Source: Solea solea
Lineage: Eukaryota; Chordata; Actinopteri; Pleuronectiformes; Soleidae
Length of the DNA: 64,000 bases
Direction of reading: 5' to 3'
Assembly: GCF_958295425.1 (NCBI RefSeq)
Contig: NC_081139.1
Location: 12,674,377 to 12,738,376, forward strand
The notes beneath the pieces were generated by a model. It ran no database searches. It was not told the origin of the DNA and saw nothing but the letters and a program-made list of their open reading frames with translations. Shown in pieces: positions 49,070-62,583 of this stretch. The first letter of the stretch is position 1, and every line of letters starts with the position of its first letter. A program made the translations under genes and the position numbers.

Positions 49070-50746
49070 TGTGTGTGCATCTCCTGTTGTACGTGTTTTT
49101 ATGTTTGTTCTTTGCGTTTTAGAGGAAAGCATGGTATACTTTCTTCTCTTGCTCCTCCTTCTCCTCTTCCACTTTTTGTAACTTGCACTTTGTTTCTGTG
49201 GGACTTCTTTAAAAAATGTTTTTAAAATAATAAAAAAAAACCAGACTGAATGTCCCGAAGAAGCTGCTCACATTCTGACTGTGGCTTGTGTTGAGAGTGA
49301 AATAAGATCATCTTCTCCTGAGTTAATGTGATTTCCGCGATGTCTCAGCTGCTGTGAGGAGAAATATGAGACACTTTAAGTTTTCCTCCTGGGGAGTGAA
49401 GCTAGTCAGTTTCAAATCAACAAGTTGGTTTTTCTTTATTTCTGGAGGACTTGATTGTTTTGCGTGAATGTGATCTTCTTCGGAATTTCTTTAGATCTCG
49501 TTTAAGCATCTCATTGGTGGAGATCTGGTTCTGGTCCGGGAGGGAATTGATGGAGTTGTTGAAGTGAAGCAGAACAAACACTTAATGTCTGTGGGGCCTT
49601 TTACTGTTCATACAACAACTTTTGCTTTTAATGGAATGTTATGACATGCTAAAAGTGAGCCAAATATAAGTGAACCATCACAACTAATGGTGAGGCAGAT
49701 GCCCGGACACTCTGAAAATAATGATCCTGAATCATTATTATTAGTATGTTATTACATCCTGCTGACTTTTTGCTGGAGCAAAGCTGCTGTGATTTCTGAG
49801 TTCGCCTCCATTTAAGACACACACATAATGATGAGGTGAATTATATTTTTCTGAGTCTATTTAATGCAAATATGTGCAATTACTTTTCCTAATTTTGAAG
49901 CCCAGGGCTTTTCAACCTCCTAGTTGTTGTTGTTTCTTTAGGCTTTTAAAATATGTTGTAATATGTTTTAATGTGCTGTGTTTTAAATGGTTGTACAGGG
50001 TTCTTTAAAATATTTGGTGCCAGGATTTTCTTGCCCTTTAAGAGGAAATCTTACATCTTGAGTAAGATTGAATAAGATTTTTTGAGCCAACTCTTGAATA
50101 CTGAAGTATAGTGTCCTGCATGTGCTTTGTGTGTGTGTGGGTGGATGTGCGGGTGTTGAGCTCAGTAACTGGCTGAATCAGTGCCAGTTCATGAAATTTT
50201 ATGACTTATTATATGAAAATAATGACTCTTTTTCACGGAGAACGTTTTTGTGTTTATTTATTTCATCGTATTATTTATTTGGAACTTAATTGTTAAACTA
50301 AAACTTAATTTGTGTGGTAACTTCAAGCAGCAGCCAGTGATGAGCGTGTGACAGCACTTAAATGTGGTAAATACAATGTATGAATAAATAAATATGTGCA
50401 GTTAGCAACAAACAAACAAAAAACTATTATATAATCATTGTCTCACATGAAAAATGCATGCAAGAGCAACTTCACTGCAGAAATAAACAACACTTAGAGC
50501 TTGTACTTCTTTAGTATTTATTGTTTCAGTCTGCCGAGGTTCTCTCACTGCTCACGCTCTTTGAGGCATTTGTAGTCTTTGTTTATTTCTCTCTTATGTA
50601 AATGTGGTGTTTCCTTTATTGTTTCAGCACAAAAACGGGATCAGTTGTTGCTTTTGATGGATATGATTTGATTCTGTTAGACCATATTAGTCCAGTCCTC
50701 TGGAATTGCTCAGTATGAGCCACTGTTTGTTAAAACTATAACCGTT

Positions 50747-50750
<4 letters not shown>
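49070..50750. other. no gene seen; intron-like
   Basis: Non-coding. No PDZ-type coding block was found after the GRIP2-like exon. Confidence 0.5.

Positions 50751-50752
<2 letters not shown>

Positions 50753-50790
<38 letters not shown>
50753..50790. repeat. (AT)n microsatellite
   Basis: About 19 AT units. Confidence 0.95.
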
Positions 50791-50791
<1 letters not shown>

Positions 50792-50889
50792 GTGTTGTTT
50801 AGGAGCCGTTTTTGCCTACACCTGCGATGCATAACAGTTAGGAGAAAGTTTAAAAAATACACCCAGAGTTTTTTTTATTATTATTTCAC

Positions 50890-51040
50890 CCCACAGAATG
50901 GGAGTGAAGTATTGTTTTTAGTGGCTCTGTGTGTCTGTCTGTCTGTTTGTGTTTCCGCACTTGCCAATGTGACCAACAGAGGCCGACAGAGGCTTGTTGT
51001 GTGAATGGGGTGAAGTCTGCCATCTCTGATTGCCTTGTTG
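50890..51040 (+). repeat. uncharacterised 140-bp dispersed repeat, copy 1
   Basis: Shares, in order and in opposite orientation, these blocks with 62584-62722: 'ggagtgaagtattgttttta', 'gtggct', 'gtttccgcacttg', 'gaccaacagagg', 'cgacagaggcttgttg', 'gtgaatggggtgaagtctgc' and 'ctgattgccttgtt'. This copy has gained a (GTCT)n expansion of about 18 bases in its left third. I do not know the family. Confidence 0.8.
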
Positions 51041-51723
51041 TTATTATTATTTTCTGATGAAAATAGAACCATAGCTAACTTGGGTCAGTAATGAAAGGTC
51101 ACAGTGACAGGTGATAAATGCCATTCATTTGCAATTAGCTTTGCAGTTTGGAAGCATACAACGTTTTGCCCTTTTATAATTATTACATGTTGCTGCTGCT
51201 ATGGCTAAATGGCATCACCTGCTCATTCCAGACAAATCTGACCTCTGTTCATTTCTGACTGACATGGCCAGGGCAAGGGCTTCTAGGATCCACTCAGTTT
51301 TTACACAATAACCCAAATGCAGCTTGGACCCACTAGTCTTAAGATAATATGGATTGAAACGTACGTCTATGGGTCCCAGGTCAAGTCTTGAGTCTATGTG
51401 TGAAAAATCCTACCTTGTAGGTATGAATCAAACTTTAACTTTCAATGTAGCTGTACACACATTGTCCTGCACTGTAAGCACAACCACCAAACCTTACCCT
51501 GCAAATAATGAAATTGCTTTTCTTTACATTCACGTACTGATCCTTTCTCACTCCACAGATACTCTGTGTGAATCAACTCACTGTTTGTGTTGTAGCACAT
51601 TTGTGTGCTTGCGTTCTATATACCTGCGTCTGATTTCTCGAGGGAGGTGGGGCATCTGTAAATAGGTTAGCTGGGTGTATATGTTTCAGGTTCAACATCC
51701 TTTGCAACTGTGCATTATGTACA

Positions 51724-51966
51724 TGTGTGTGTGTCATGTGTACCTCGTCCTAATGAGGCAGAATACTTCTTTTTTTTAAGAACTGGCTGGACTGAGATTT
51801 GAATTTTGGTGAGTTTAAAGTTAGGTTTAGGCCTTGAGTGGTTATGGTTAAGGTTGGGGATACGGCTTTAGTCAGTCCGTTCAAATGAATGGAAGTCTAT
51901 GTCGAGTTCTTAAAGGACAGCTGCGTGAACTTGATGTGTGATTAAACCCTGTTAACAGTCAGACAA

Positions 51967-52001
<35 letters not shown>
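51724..52001 (+). repeat. TTAGG-core dispersed repeat ending in (GT)n
   Basis: After a short (GT)n come 'cctcgtcctaatgaggc', 'gttaggtttaggccttga', 'ggttatggttaaggttgggg' and 'cagtccgttcaaatgaatgg', then a (GT)n run at 51970-52001. It matches in plus orientation the arrangement seen in minus at 7675-7982. Confidence 0.5.
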
Positions 52002-52005
<4 letters not shown>

Positions 52006-53499
52006 TTATGGGTGGAAGCTGGATGAATAAACATCATTGCTGTTTCACTTTTTGTTCAGCGTTTTACACTGATGTTTCATTGAAACACCTCACACCAGCT
52101 GCCCTGCTGTTCCCTGTCACCCCCAGGTTGTCACCGTTTGAAAAGAGTAAAGTCCTATTTTTTTCCCCATTATCTTACAGTCCCACATTTAAGCTTTCTT
52201 TGTGTAAGCGATTTTCAGAGGTTGAAAAGAGTGGCAGAATTCTTCACCTTGGCTTTACGTAGTTTGTTCTCTGAATGCATTGTTCTCATCTCCCAGGGAG
52301 CGGAGACAACTGCTGAAAAGGAGTAAAGTGTTCTGGATGAAATCCATATTTAAAATAAGGCTGAAGCGGCTTGAATGGAAATTGTCTATATGCAGGATTT
52401 CCACACACAGGCATGAAGTGTGCAAGAGGTGTTGCTGAATGTGTTAGATAAGAGTTCTCCACAGGGCTGCTGTAAACTTTTAACTATCTACAGTTAAATA
52501 AGCGTGCTGCGTTATGCTTTTTTTCTTTTCTTGAATCTAACAAGTACTTTAATATAAACTTTGAAGAAAAGGTAAATATATATATTTTTCTTATCATTGT
52601 TAAGGTTTTTGAAATTTGAAACACATAATTACTAGTATTATTTCAAATAATTATCTAACACAAACAGCTTTTTGGCACAAACATGTCATAGTTATCATGA
52701 ATCTGATTTCACAGTCTAATTGTAATAGAAACATCATAAAATAACTAATAATTATAGTCATCCCTTGCTTTGACTATGTTATTCCCTTGGTCACCAGGAT
52801 GGCTTTTTCTCCTACTTTCTGCCCTAAACTCTTAAGTGAAAGCAGCAACTGCTCAATGTTTATCTCTTTATAAAATATGGATACTTTAGGAACATCAAAG
52901 CCTCTTCAAAACTTGTAGTATCATAGATATTGAGATCTCTAAATGAACATTTACAGTTTGCCATACATAGCCAACATCACAGATACACAAGTGCAAACCT
53001 CTATATCGTTAAAATGAAGCGAAGGTGACTTTTATTTATGTGAAACACATTTTAACCTGCTTTTGCCAACAGTGTAGGCATTAAGTGCAGCTAATGTTCA
53101 CATTGGCTTTATACAGATACAGTAAGCTGTATATATTGCTATGAGCTAACTCAGCTATCTTCATTAGATGAGGAAAAGCTTGACAAGGCTAACGAGAAGA
53201 AAATATCGCTGGATGCGGTACAAACAAGATATAAAGGACGCTGACCTCGTATGACTCTGTGATGAATCAGCCTTTGATTGTGGGGTGGTCAACAAGGGGC
53301 AGCAGCATCTTCCCCGCTGATGAAGAGACTGGACAGAATAGAGAGGCCAGCTCAGTCCTAGATGGTGCTGGATGTTAGTTAAACTCTCATGGCATATCCA
53401 GAAATCCAGTCTCACGCCCTGCAGAACACAACCCAACTGATTCATCTCAAGCGTCTGAAGGAGATATATCACAGTTTAACAGCTGATCAACAGCTGGTA
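52002..53499. other. no gene seen; intron-like
   Basis: Non-coding, AT-rich at 52490-52770. The open frames at 51969-52262 and 53164-53472 have no support. Confidence 0.5.
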
Positions 53500-53547
53500 A
53501 TATCATATCATACCATATCGTATCATATCGTGTCGTATCATATCATA
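53500..53547. repeat. imperfect (TATCA)n-type pentanucleotide repeat
   Basis: About nine units with TATCA, TATCG and TACCA variants, directly before a SINE fragment. Confidence 0.85.
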
Positions 53548-53550
53548 GGT

Positions 53551-53770
53551 TTGTATGAAGTTTGCATGTCCTCCCTGTGTGCACGTGGGTTTTGTCTGGG
53601 TTCTCAGGTTTCCTGCCGTCATCCAACAACATGCAGATGTTAAGTGGACACTCTAAATGGTTGTTCATTAATTGTGTGTTTGCCCTGCGATGGACTGGTG
53701 ACCTGTCCAGGGTGTTCTTCCCCTTTGACCCTATGTCAGATTTAGCGGCCCCGCGACCCTCATGTGGAAA
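53551..53770 (+). mobile_element. 5'-truncated tRNA-SINE family copy
   Basis: On plus: 'gaagtttgcatgtcctccc', 'cacgtgggttttgtctgggt', 'aacatgcag', 'aagtggacactctaaatgg', 'gccctgcgatggactggtga', 'cctgtccagggtgttc' and 'gaccctcatgtgg'. The tRNA head and the final tail are missing, and about 40 bases in the middle are lost relative to the copy at 12541-12922. Confidence 0.75.
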
Positions 53771-54900
53771 AGAAATATAATACAATACAAAAAGATGACA
53801 TCATAAGGACACAACATCCATGAAACATATAAGTAATGTGAATAAATAAATTAAAAAAAGCTCAATAAATCCAAACCACGCTGCTGCACTGGGAACTTAA
53901 CTAAAGAACTTAGGAGGTATTGCCTGTGCTTGAATCCCCCTGTAGAAAAAGGAAAACCTGTGTGTTTTGTTGGAATGGCTCCACTTTTTCAGCTGCTCTG
54001 TGGAAACTGCTTGATTGTATCCCTTCCTCTGAGCAGAGGCTTCCTGAGTGTGAGCAGGTGAAAAGTTTCCACTGGTGATGACTGAGATCCAATAGACTGA
54101 AGCAGCTCGGCTGAAAACTAAATTCTCCTCCACACTTTTCTCCCTGTGGTGCTCTCCATGGTGCTGATCTGTGGCCTTCAGTCACTCCCCATGGTGATGA
54201 ATGCGTTATAGAGTACACACACGTTCTTAACCTTGTCTTTAGGAGTATGAAACCTAAAACTTACACTTTGCAGCATGTGCACATGATGCACATTCTTCCC
54301 CTGCCATAATGAGGACATTATTATAAAATATCATATTATTTTTGAAATCTTTGTACAAACTTTGAACAGTTTGTTCTTGGATGTGTTCAGTCCAGCAGAT
54401 GCACAGAAGATCAAATGTTCCATTGGTGTGAGTTAATGTTTTCGGCATTGAAAATAGTGGATACATGGTAACTTAATGACATATTTTTACCATTTTTTTA
54501 AAAAGCATTTTGATTGCCTTACATGCACATTTACTCCGTGTTAGGTCAAAACAAATATCATATCTTAATAGCAGTTGCTAGGTAACATCTAATTTTAGTT
54601 GTGACTAAAGTAGGAATATACAACATAAAAAAAACAACATCACGGTTGTTATCTTTAGTCTCCTCAGCCTGGCTATAGGCAGGATAGCACCTTACTGCAA
54701 AAAGAATATGATACTTCATTGATCCATGTAGGGAAGGTCTCTTTTTATTTAACATTCTCAAGCAAAGTTAGAGCTCAGAGACTGGAACAATGCAGCACAT
54801 TTGCATCTGGGAGTGATTTATAATTCAGCCTGATCTCCCAGATTATTATTATTTATTTATTTTTAATATTTCTCTACAACCCATGGGAAACATTACAGTT
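53771..54900. other. no gene seen; intron-like
   Basis: Non-coding. 'gatacttcattgatccatg' at about 54711 resembles a minus-strand LINE-type 3' tail, as at 20744. Confidence 0.45.
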
Positions 54901-54904
54901 GTAG

Positions 54905-55062
54905 GACATTTACATTTAGTTATGTGGCAGATGCTCGTATCCAAAGCAACTTACAAGTGACATACGCTGCAAGCACAGCCATCAGGAGCAATTTTGGGAT
55001 TAAGTGTCTTGCCCAAGGACACATTGGCATGAATGTTGGAGGCCATGGCCTTCAGACCACAG
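54905..55062 (+). repeat. teleost dispersed repeat of the 'atccaaagcaacttacaag' type
   Basis: 'gacatttacatttag', 'gtggcagatgctcgtatcca', 'aagcaacttacaagtgac', 'ggagcaattttggg', 'attaagtgtcttgcccaagg' and 'acacattggcatg' occur in the order of one of the most frequent fish repeats. The family name is uncertain to me. Confidence 0.7.
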
Positions 55063-55365
55063 TTTGACACCAAATGTCAGAGGATTTGCTGAAGTGTTAT
55101 CACACATTTGATTGTGTTTTCATGTAGAGGATGCTGCAACACTATGAGTCCACTGGTTTTGTCACACCATACATATAGGATTTAAATTAGGTCCTCACAT
55201 TCCATTGTCCTAACTATTTCATGATTGCCAAGGCCTCTGATTGTAAGCTTATTTATAATCAAGTGCCTGTTAATTCAGTCTGTTTTATTTTTGAACGCAA
55301 GCTGCTACAGTTGGATCTGCAAGCTGACAGATCTCAATACATTTAATAGTGTTTCTGTTTAGACC

Positions 55366-55366
<1 letters not shown>

Positions 55367-55405
<39 letters not shown>
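55367..55405. repeat. (GT)n microsatellite
   Basis: About 19 GT units, one of the longest dinucleotide runs in the window. Confidence 0.97.
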
Positions 55406-55407
<2 letters not shown>

Positions 55408-55484
55408 CAGCAGAAGTGGCAACAGATTGGCCTTTCAGTTAAACTGACCCAAACGGCAGCTGACAAAAAAGTCCTCAGGCGAGA

Positions 55485-55504
55485 CAGAGAGAGAGAGAGA
55501 GAGA
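55485..55504. repeat. (GA)n microsatellite
   Basis: GA run. Confidence 0.95.
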
Positions 55505-55509
55505 ATGCT

Positions 55510-58500
55510 CTGCCAACTTGATAGCACATTTTTTTTGTTGTAAATTGAGAACATCAAATAGAGGTAGCATCAAAGGTTGGAGAAAATTGTCCTTGAAGAT
55601 CTGGTCTCAGTGGCAGTAGCAGTAGGGATGAGAAGAAACAGCAGGACCAGCATCAAAGTTCCAAGAACCTGATGAAGAACTAAGCGGGATGCCTCCTTCC
55701 CTCAGGGGGAAATCCACAGATGTCTCCACTCTCAGTCACTGCTTCACTCTGTCTCTCATTCTAAATGACACAAATACATACTTTATATACAGTGCACTGT
55801 ACACACCTTGGGGGAAAGTGCACATCATTTTAGTACACATAAAGGGACATAGTAGTGGTCACCAGTGGATCGTATCACATGCAGTGTTCAAAACAGCTTC
55901 TCCCTATTATAAACAGATCACATAGATAGTGATGGATAAATGTTTCATCAGAGCTAAATATGGAATGCTGGACAGTGTAGACATGCTTCTGTGACAACTC
56001 AAATCAGAATAAAGCATGTGTGTGTGCATGCATGTGTGAAGCCTTTCCCACCCAGATGAATAAACTGACCCGATTGGACTGATTTCAGTCACTCCGTGTT
56101 GATTAGTCAACCTTAAGAACAGCTGCACTGGAATCAATCCATGTGAAATCATTCTCAAAGGGCTTCTTTCTTATTGAGAGGATTAATTACTCAAATGACA
56201 CTTTTCATGTTTACCAATTATCATTGGTAAGAAGAAATGCTTCCACATTCTGCCTTTAATTTTCTTAAACCCCCTCCTGCCTCCCATCACATTCTCCCTT
56301 CAAACCGATGAGATTCTGGGCATATGGCGTAACCCCCATCTGAACAGGCTGTACAAGGGACGTCCTGATTTGACACCACCTTCTCTCCCTGGAACAAATT
56401 AACATGCAGGTTAAATATGGGTAGAGAGAACGAGACGCCATTTGTGATGCACTCGGAATGCATAATGTAGCGGCAGTTTGCCTGAGGGCACTTGCACTCT
56501 CGTCCAACCTTTGAATTTGTACAAAAATTAGCGGAGAAAAATCTGCTGGCCTGTAAACGTGTTTTGCTGTTGTGTCAAATATGCACTTCCAATTCTCGCC
56601 TGTGAAGAAAAATCAACTGTGTAAAGACCACCCTCAATCTCTAGAGAGTAAAACCACAGGCATCGAAGGTGTGATGCCTTTTTCCAAACGTGTCACTCAT
56701 TTTAATGAACTCTAACGGTACCGAGGAGGCAGAAACTGGAATCTATAACAATATCAATAACATTAGCATGTGCGTTTACTCACAAGTGAACCAACGCTGA
56801 GAAAGCATGTCAAGGGGTTTTTATATCGTGACAGCTTTTGAGTTATGCTAAATATGGCTTCTGCGCATCATAAAGCCATATTTTGGTCTACAACAATCTT
56901 GAAAAGAAGACTGGAGAAAAACAGTTTTACCTCATAATTCTGATCTTCTAACATATAGTTTATAACGTGTAAAAAAGAAACAAATATCTGTATTGTGTTT
57001 TAGGGACCCTAAATATCATATCATTATTTAGTATGTATATGTCTTTTTATCTCATTTACTGCTTGAGGAGCAAGGGAAACGTTCAGCAAGGATGAGCCGT
57101 GAATATACAGTTACATGAGTATAAGGATGCAAAGTTGCTGCAGTGTGGAAGACTTAAGGCTCTCAAAGTGACAATTGTGGGAGAATCTGTGGAAGAAATA
57201 CTGTATATTGTGGTTTTTGGGTTGTAAAACATCGAGGTGAATGTAGCAAAAACAAGTTTTGTCAAGCTCTATTCCTGAAAGATTTAATGATGTAGGCTTA
57301 AAAGTCACAGGGCTGTTGTTTTTTTGAACCAAAACTATTATTTTGCTGCTTTTTGATCCAAGTATAGCCTGTTCACTTTGGATCATTCCAATGGATGTTG
57401 AACTTCTAACCTTATGTTAGTGCTTTGTTTTACCCATCGAGCTGAACGGGATTTAAAGCCATGCTTTGCAGAGCTGAGCCCAGAGGCTTTGTGTTGCTCA
57501 CTTGGAGGAGAGTTATGACTCTAATCAAGCAGCTCTGGCTTTATATTTTCCGTCGACTTGCTCTCGCATTCATGGGGATTTCATCAGTGCGCCACATCTC
57601 CTCTCTGCATCTTTGCACTGATCAGCAGGATTGTGAAGCGTTCATTTGTTTCATCTTGTGTTCATGACGGGAGGGTCGCAAGCATGAACAAGAGGCTAAT
57701 AATGAAACTGTCACTTGATAAGTTTCCAAACCAGCTGTAATGTGCATGGCCATTTATTTAGTGAGTCTGTAAATTAAAAGGATGCTCGGTCAGTGGAACT
57801 TACTGTACATTATAGAATATATGAGGTAGAAATCAACTGTAGCTGAAATACATAAAACCAAATCCATCCATTATTAATATTACTTGTGCTTTGGGGCTCC
57901 TTGAGGGGGCTTGAGCTAAAGGTTGTTACTCATTGGCTTTATTGCCTTGAAATGAATTAGTTTCTGGGGTCCATGGCCTGTATTATGAGGAGGCTTCCAG
58001 GTTAGAGAGAATATATCTGAGCCAAACTTCTGCCTCCTGTTTGCTGAACACAGTCCAACAAGCACCACAAGATGTTTGAATAGTGTTGGGAGTTTGGAAA
58101 CAATAACAATACTTTGGCTGATCTCTATTACTAGATAAATAAAACAATTGTTAGGTGGCACATTCTGGTCAATATGACCCACCTCTTTCACCCGTCACAT
58201 GGATTGTTTACGCAAGATCAACAGAGGTCTGTTCAAACATGATTTGTCAACCTGAAACAGAATAAAGTGGGCTTCTGGCCTCAAATACTTGTCCCTGCTT
58301 GTAGATTTTGCATATTCACATGTTGAATTTGCTTGACAATATTGTGGTCAAATTAATTGAGACTTTAAATTGACCTTATGTGTGAATGTGAGTGTGACTT
58401 GTTTGTGTCAGTGTCAGTATATACTGTGAATGTAAATGTGTGACAAAGAGAACAAAACCCTTATATTATATAATCAGTATGTTCAATTTGACAACATTGA

Positions 58501-61085
58501 TTCTAGTTCTGATATTAGTTTTGATTCAAGTTTGTAACTAAAAAGTTGCCTAAGCCATAATGTTGTATTTTTTTGTGTAGAGCATCTGCACAGCTGTGGA
58601 CTTTTCATTCAGACTGTGTTCATATGTAAATTCTTATTTATTTATTTTTTATGCTGCTCATCACTGGCAAAATATTGAATTATAATTCTGGGTCTGATGC
58701 CTTTGTGTTTGCCTGAAGGAAACACCATTTCAGACTTATTTTATTTGTCAAAGCTCAGTTTAATTCCTACCATAGGCCTTGGATAAAAAAAACAGTTTGC
58801 TATTTGTACACAGCTTGTTTTATTTGTTTGTAATTGGCACTGGGACAAAAGTCTTGTTTATATTTGCATGTGCGACTGCGGCATGGACCTCAGCCGGTGA
58901 CGTGTTTATGGTTGAACACGCCGTTAAGCTCTGAACCGTGAGGTGGCATACAAATAAACTACATTTGTATAAGCTGGAAGTAAACGAGTAGCGTTTCCCT
59001 GGAGTGATGTCTGCTTTAGCTTCATGTAGAGGTTACATTAGACTAGACAAAACTATATTTTATATACCGACAGTTACTAATGCAGTGTTTATATTTGTAT
59101 TGGCCATTAGAAATGTGCTGCAAATGTGCTGTTCTTGAGGCATTTATTGCACTTTTTTGTATTTTTCTTTTGGTAGATAATTTGTTAATGTTGATTTATG
59201 TTTCCAAATGGTAACTGCATAGTTGTTTTTTTTGGCTTTATCGCTAATTAATAGTTGTATAAACTAAGCATTTTTACTGTTTTTAATCATGACATCACTT
59301 CCTGTTAAAGCCTATATATGGTGTTGCCATTTCCTGCTGGGTCTCTTCCTGTTTGGCCACAAACAGAGCAGCCATGCCACATGCTGCCCAGAAATGTTTG
59401 TTCTGGTAAAACATCATAGAAGCGGAGTTGTAAGTTGATGAATTCAATGTAAGGAATGTTGAAAGTGATATATTAATTACTCTTTAATGTTAATTTAAAA
59501 TGATTTGTTTACAATTAATGTCTAAGTGTGTTTATATTGTATAGCCTACAGCTAATTTAAGCAATATACACTGATTATTATTTATAAATGACTTTAATAA
59601 GTTGCAACTAAGAAATCTGACAACGGTTTTGTATGTATTTGTTTGTTTACAGTTTTCACCCTAGCCATGATATGGTTAGGGTTGGTGATCATTATTAAGC
59701 TTAGTGTTTAGTCAGAGTTCATACACCCTACACGAGTTTTTGTTTTAAACCTCAATGTAATAGGCTTTATTTTATTAGTAACAGTAGTAGCAGAATAGAT
59801 GTTGGGAGTATTCCAGCCAATCATTTCATGTGGTCCTGAATTAAATGATTTGTGGGACTATTTGAACAATATTTATTGTTGGCTTTTGTGATGTGAAGAG
59901 GATTTCAACAAATACTATGAGTTGTTTCAGGAACTATTTACAGACCCTTACTTTATACCTCTCCCAGGAGCCTTCAGCTTATTTAGGCTAGGTGTTTTCT
60001 CTCACCCTCGTGAAATGTTGGAAAATCTTTGTTAGTGAAAAGTTTGTTTCCTGACTGAGAACAAACACGCTGCCCCCAAGCTCTTTTTACAGCCACTGTA
60101 TCATACAGCTCTTTCAGTCTCGCACACAAACACACCTGACACCTTGATGAACTCCTGTAACTCAGTGCTGCTGACACCTTCATAACTTGTAATGTGACGG
60201 CAGAAAGGTGGTGGAGCGAGTTTTAATCTGTCCACTGCCCCCCCTCAGGGTCCTGGCTCAGCCTTTTTTTTAGCGGTGCTGTTGTATTCAAGTTTTGTTT
60301 TGTTTTCATCTACCCATATGTCATGTGTTGTGACTACATCAAAAGAATTACAGAACAAGTACGCAGGAATACGAGGAAAAGCTTTGCTCACTTGTTTCTA
60401 CAATTGCAGCTGGAGCTACTGCTTTGATTGGAATGAATGTTTTTTTGCAGTCTTGACATGATAGCGCATTGATTTACTGCACCGTCTCTCTGGTTCCAGA
60501 AATCTGGCCCATACCAGGAGAAATTTACAAACCGCAGGGAAGTTGAGATTTAGACAGAAAGAGAAGCAGTATTTATAGAGAGTCTGCCTATGATGGAAAA
60601 CTATCTACAAAAAGGAAAACAGGTCTAAAAGGGAGTCAGACAAGACATGCAATAAAATGCAGGACCAGTGGAAATATAAAGGGATTGTTGATCATGTTAT
60701 TATAATACTTCACCTTCTGGTGAATTCACAACATACTTTATTCACCACAGATGATCTGAGGCAATCCCATGTTCAAGAGTACCAATATTAACACTTGCTC
60801 TTTTAGAGTCTTTCCTGCTTCTCAGTTTTATTGCACCATCGGGAGTTGTTCGTGGTTCTGAACAATTGCTCTGAGGTATAGTGGAACGACCAGTAAGAGC
60901 ACTCTCTCTCTCCCTCTGAATTGCCCAGTGACGGTCAAAGCTTCATGTAATGCCAAGAGGTGCAGACGTGTTTTTCTTTGTCAGATCTAACTTGAAGCAC
61001 TCTATGCTGAGAAGTGGTAATGGTAATAATACAATTATTGGGCAACAAATCCATCAACTGTACCTTTCAAATGAGAAACAGTCAT
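55510..61085. other. no gene seen; intron-like
   Basis: The longest stretch without a named repeat or microsatellite. All open frames are under about 95 codons and without splice support. No sequence like the GRIP second exon (basic-Gln-Ser-Ile-Pro-Glu-Glu-Phe motif before PDZ1) was noticed. Confidence 0.5.
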
Positions 61086-61086
61086 G

Positions 61087-61320
61087 CTTAAAGGGATACT
61101 TCAGCGATTTGGTTTCTAGTATTAAAATAAACTGGTAGTATTTTCAAATGATCACGTTTTCTCCCTCAGTTTCCTGAGCCGAGAAAGATCTATATGCCTT
61201 GTCTGGAAAAAAATAAAATAAAATCCTCCGTCACGAAATGCCTAATTTTGCGACGGAAAGTCCTTTGACAGTTCCACTTTTATACGTGAATGGGATTATA
61301 ATTAATGCCATTATTATAAT
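61087..61320 (+). repeat. probable MITE-like repeat beginning 'ttaaagggatacttcagcg'
   Basis: The start is the same as a fish repeat that I remember beginning 'ttaaagggatacttca'. The blocks that follow ('gatttggtttctagtatt', 'ctcagtttcctgagccg', 'cctccgtcacgaaatgcc') are unique in this window. The right end is not defined. Confidence 0.4.
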
Positions 61321-62583
61321 GTCAGACTAGTCATGACTTTGTGACTGCTGTGGAAAACTGGGCATCAGAAGTGGTGTATAATTTAAAGAGTCACTGTAGT
61401 GTAAAACTCACTTCATGGTGTCATGCAATATAAAACACACTCAACCTGAAAGACACACTGATGCAGAATGTTATTCTTAATGCCATGATGCATAAGTAGT
61501 AGCTTACACACACATGCTGACAACATTGCTTTTATCTGTGGGAGCTGTCAGATGAAAAGTCAACTCCCACAATTATTCTATACATCCTGCAGCACTCCAA
61601 ACTAGATTTAAAGCAAAGCCACATAGTCACATTAACTGATCATTTTTTTATAATCTCATGCAGTATGGCATGCTACAGGGCTATCAACTACATTTTGCAG
61701 TGCAACAATTTTGCTGAAATATGCCAAAACAGTGGCGACGTGATTGACACTACAATCTTCATTTATGCCAAAAGCATTTTAACAAGAGTTCACCACAGAT
61801 TTAAACAGCGGAGGACATGGATGACACAGGAAGAAGAGATTAATTTAATCTGTCAAGTCGGAACACTTCTCTGCCTTCACTGTCAAAGTATGAAAGTGTC
61901 TGCTGTGGAGCGTTTTCTGTGGGAATCTTTGAGTCTTCCTTCCTCATAAAACATTTAAAATCATGTTTAGATCCCCGTAGCATTCTTCTCTCCTGCCTGT
62001 GGTGTTGCATCCTGGTACATTATCATCACCTGCTGATATGTGGAATATTGGATGTAATGTGAAATTGTCCCCAGGGTAAAACCAGCTTTGTAATGTAACG
62101 AGATGAGACAAAACGCATGTTTGCCTTTGTTCAATATCAAGTAAAATGAAATTGAATCAAATAACATTGAATCAAATGACAATTTATGTGTTGGTATAGT
62201 ATTGTGCAGCTGTCAGTGTAGTGTGCCGTCAAGACAATTTAAAGAGTGTATTTTTTGAAGGGAAGTCTGTCATTTATTCAGTCGGGAATGAAGCATCAAA
62301 TGAGCAAGAGGGAGTAGAGCTCATGTGCATTTATTTATTTATTTTAAAATTGCAGGAAAACATAAAAATGGCTGTGCAATGTGAAAGTTTTATGAAACCC
62401 TGTCACATTCCATCAAATGCCACCATGAGCTTGACATTTTGGGATTTTTGGTGAAAATATTTTATGATAAACTGCTTATGTTATTCATGATTCTCAGAGA
62501 AGGAATCCTTCGGCCAAGATGACATTTGTGATAAAGACTCGAATGTCTGCACAAATATTGACTTTCCGACGATACATTGCAAG
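61321..62583. other. no gene seen; intron-like
   Basis: Non-coding. The 94-residue frame at 61665-61949 is not recognised and lacks splice signals. Confidence 0.45.

Noticed and set aside
61665..61949. 94-residue open frame with a plausible mixed composition
   Set aside because: No similarity that I recognise and no splice sites; chance length is possible.
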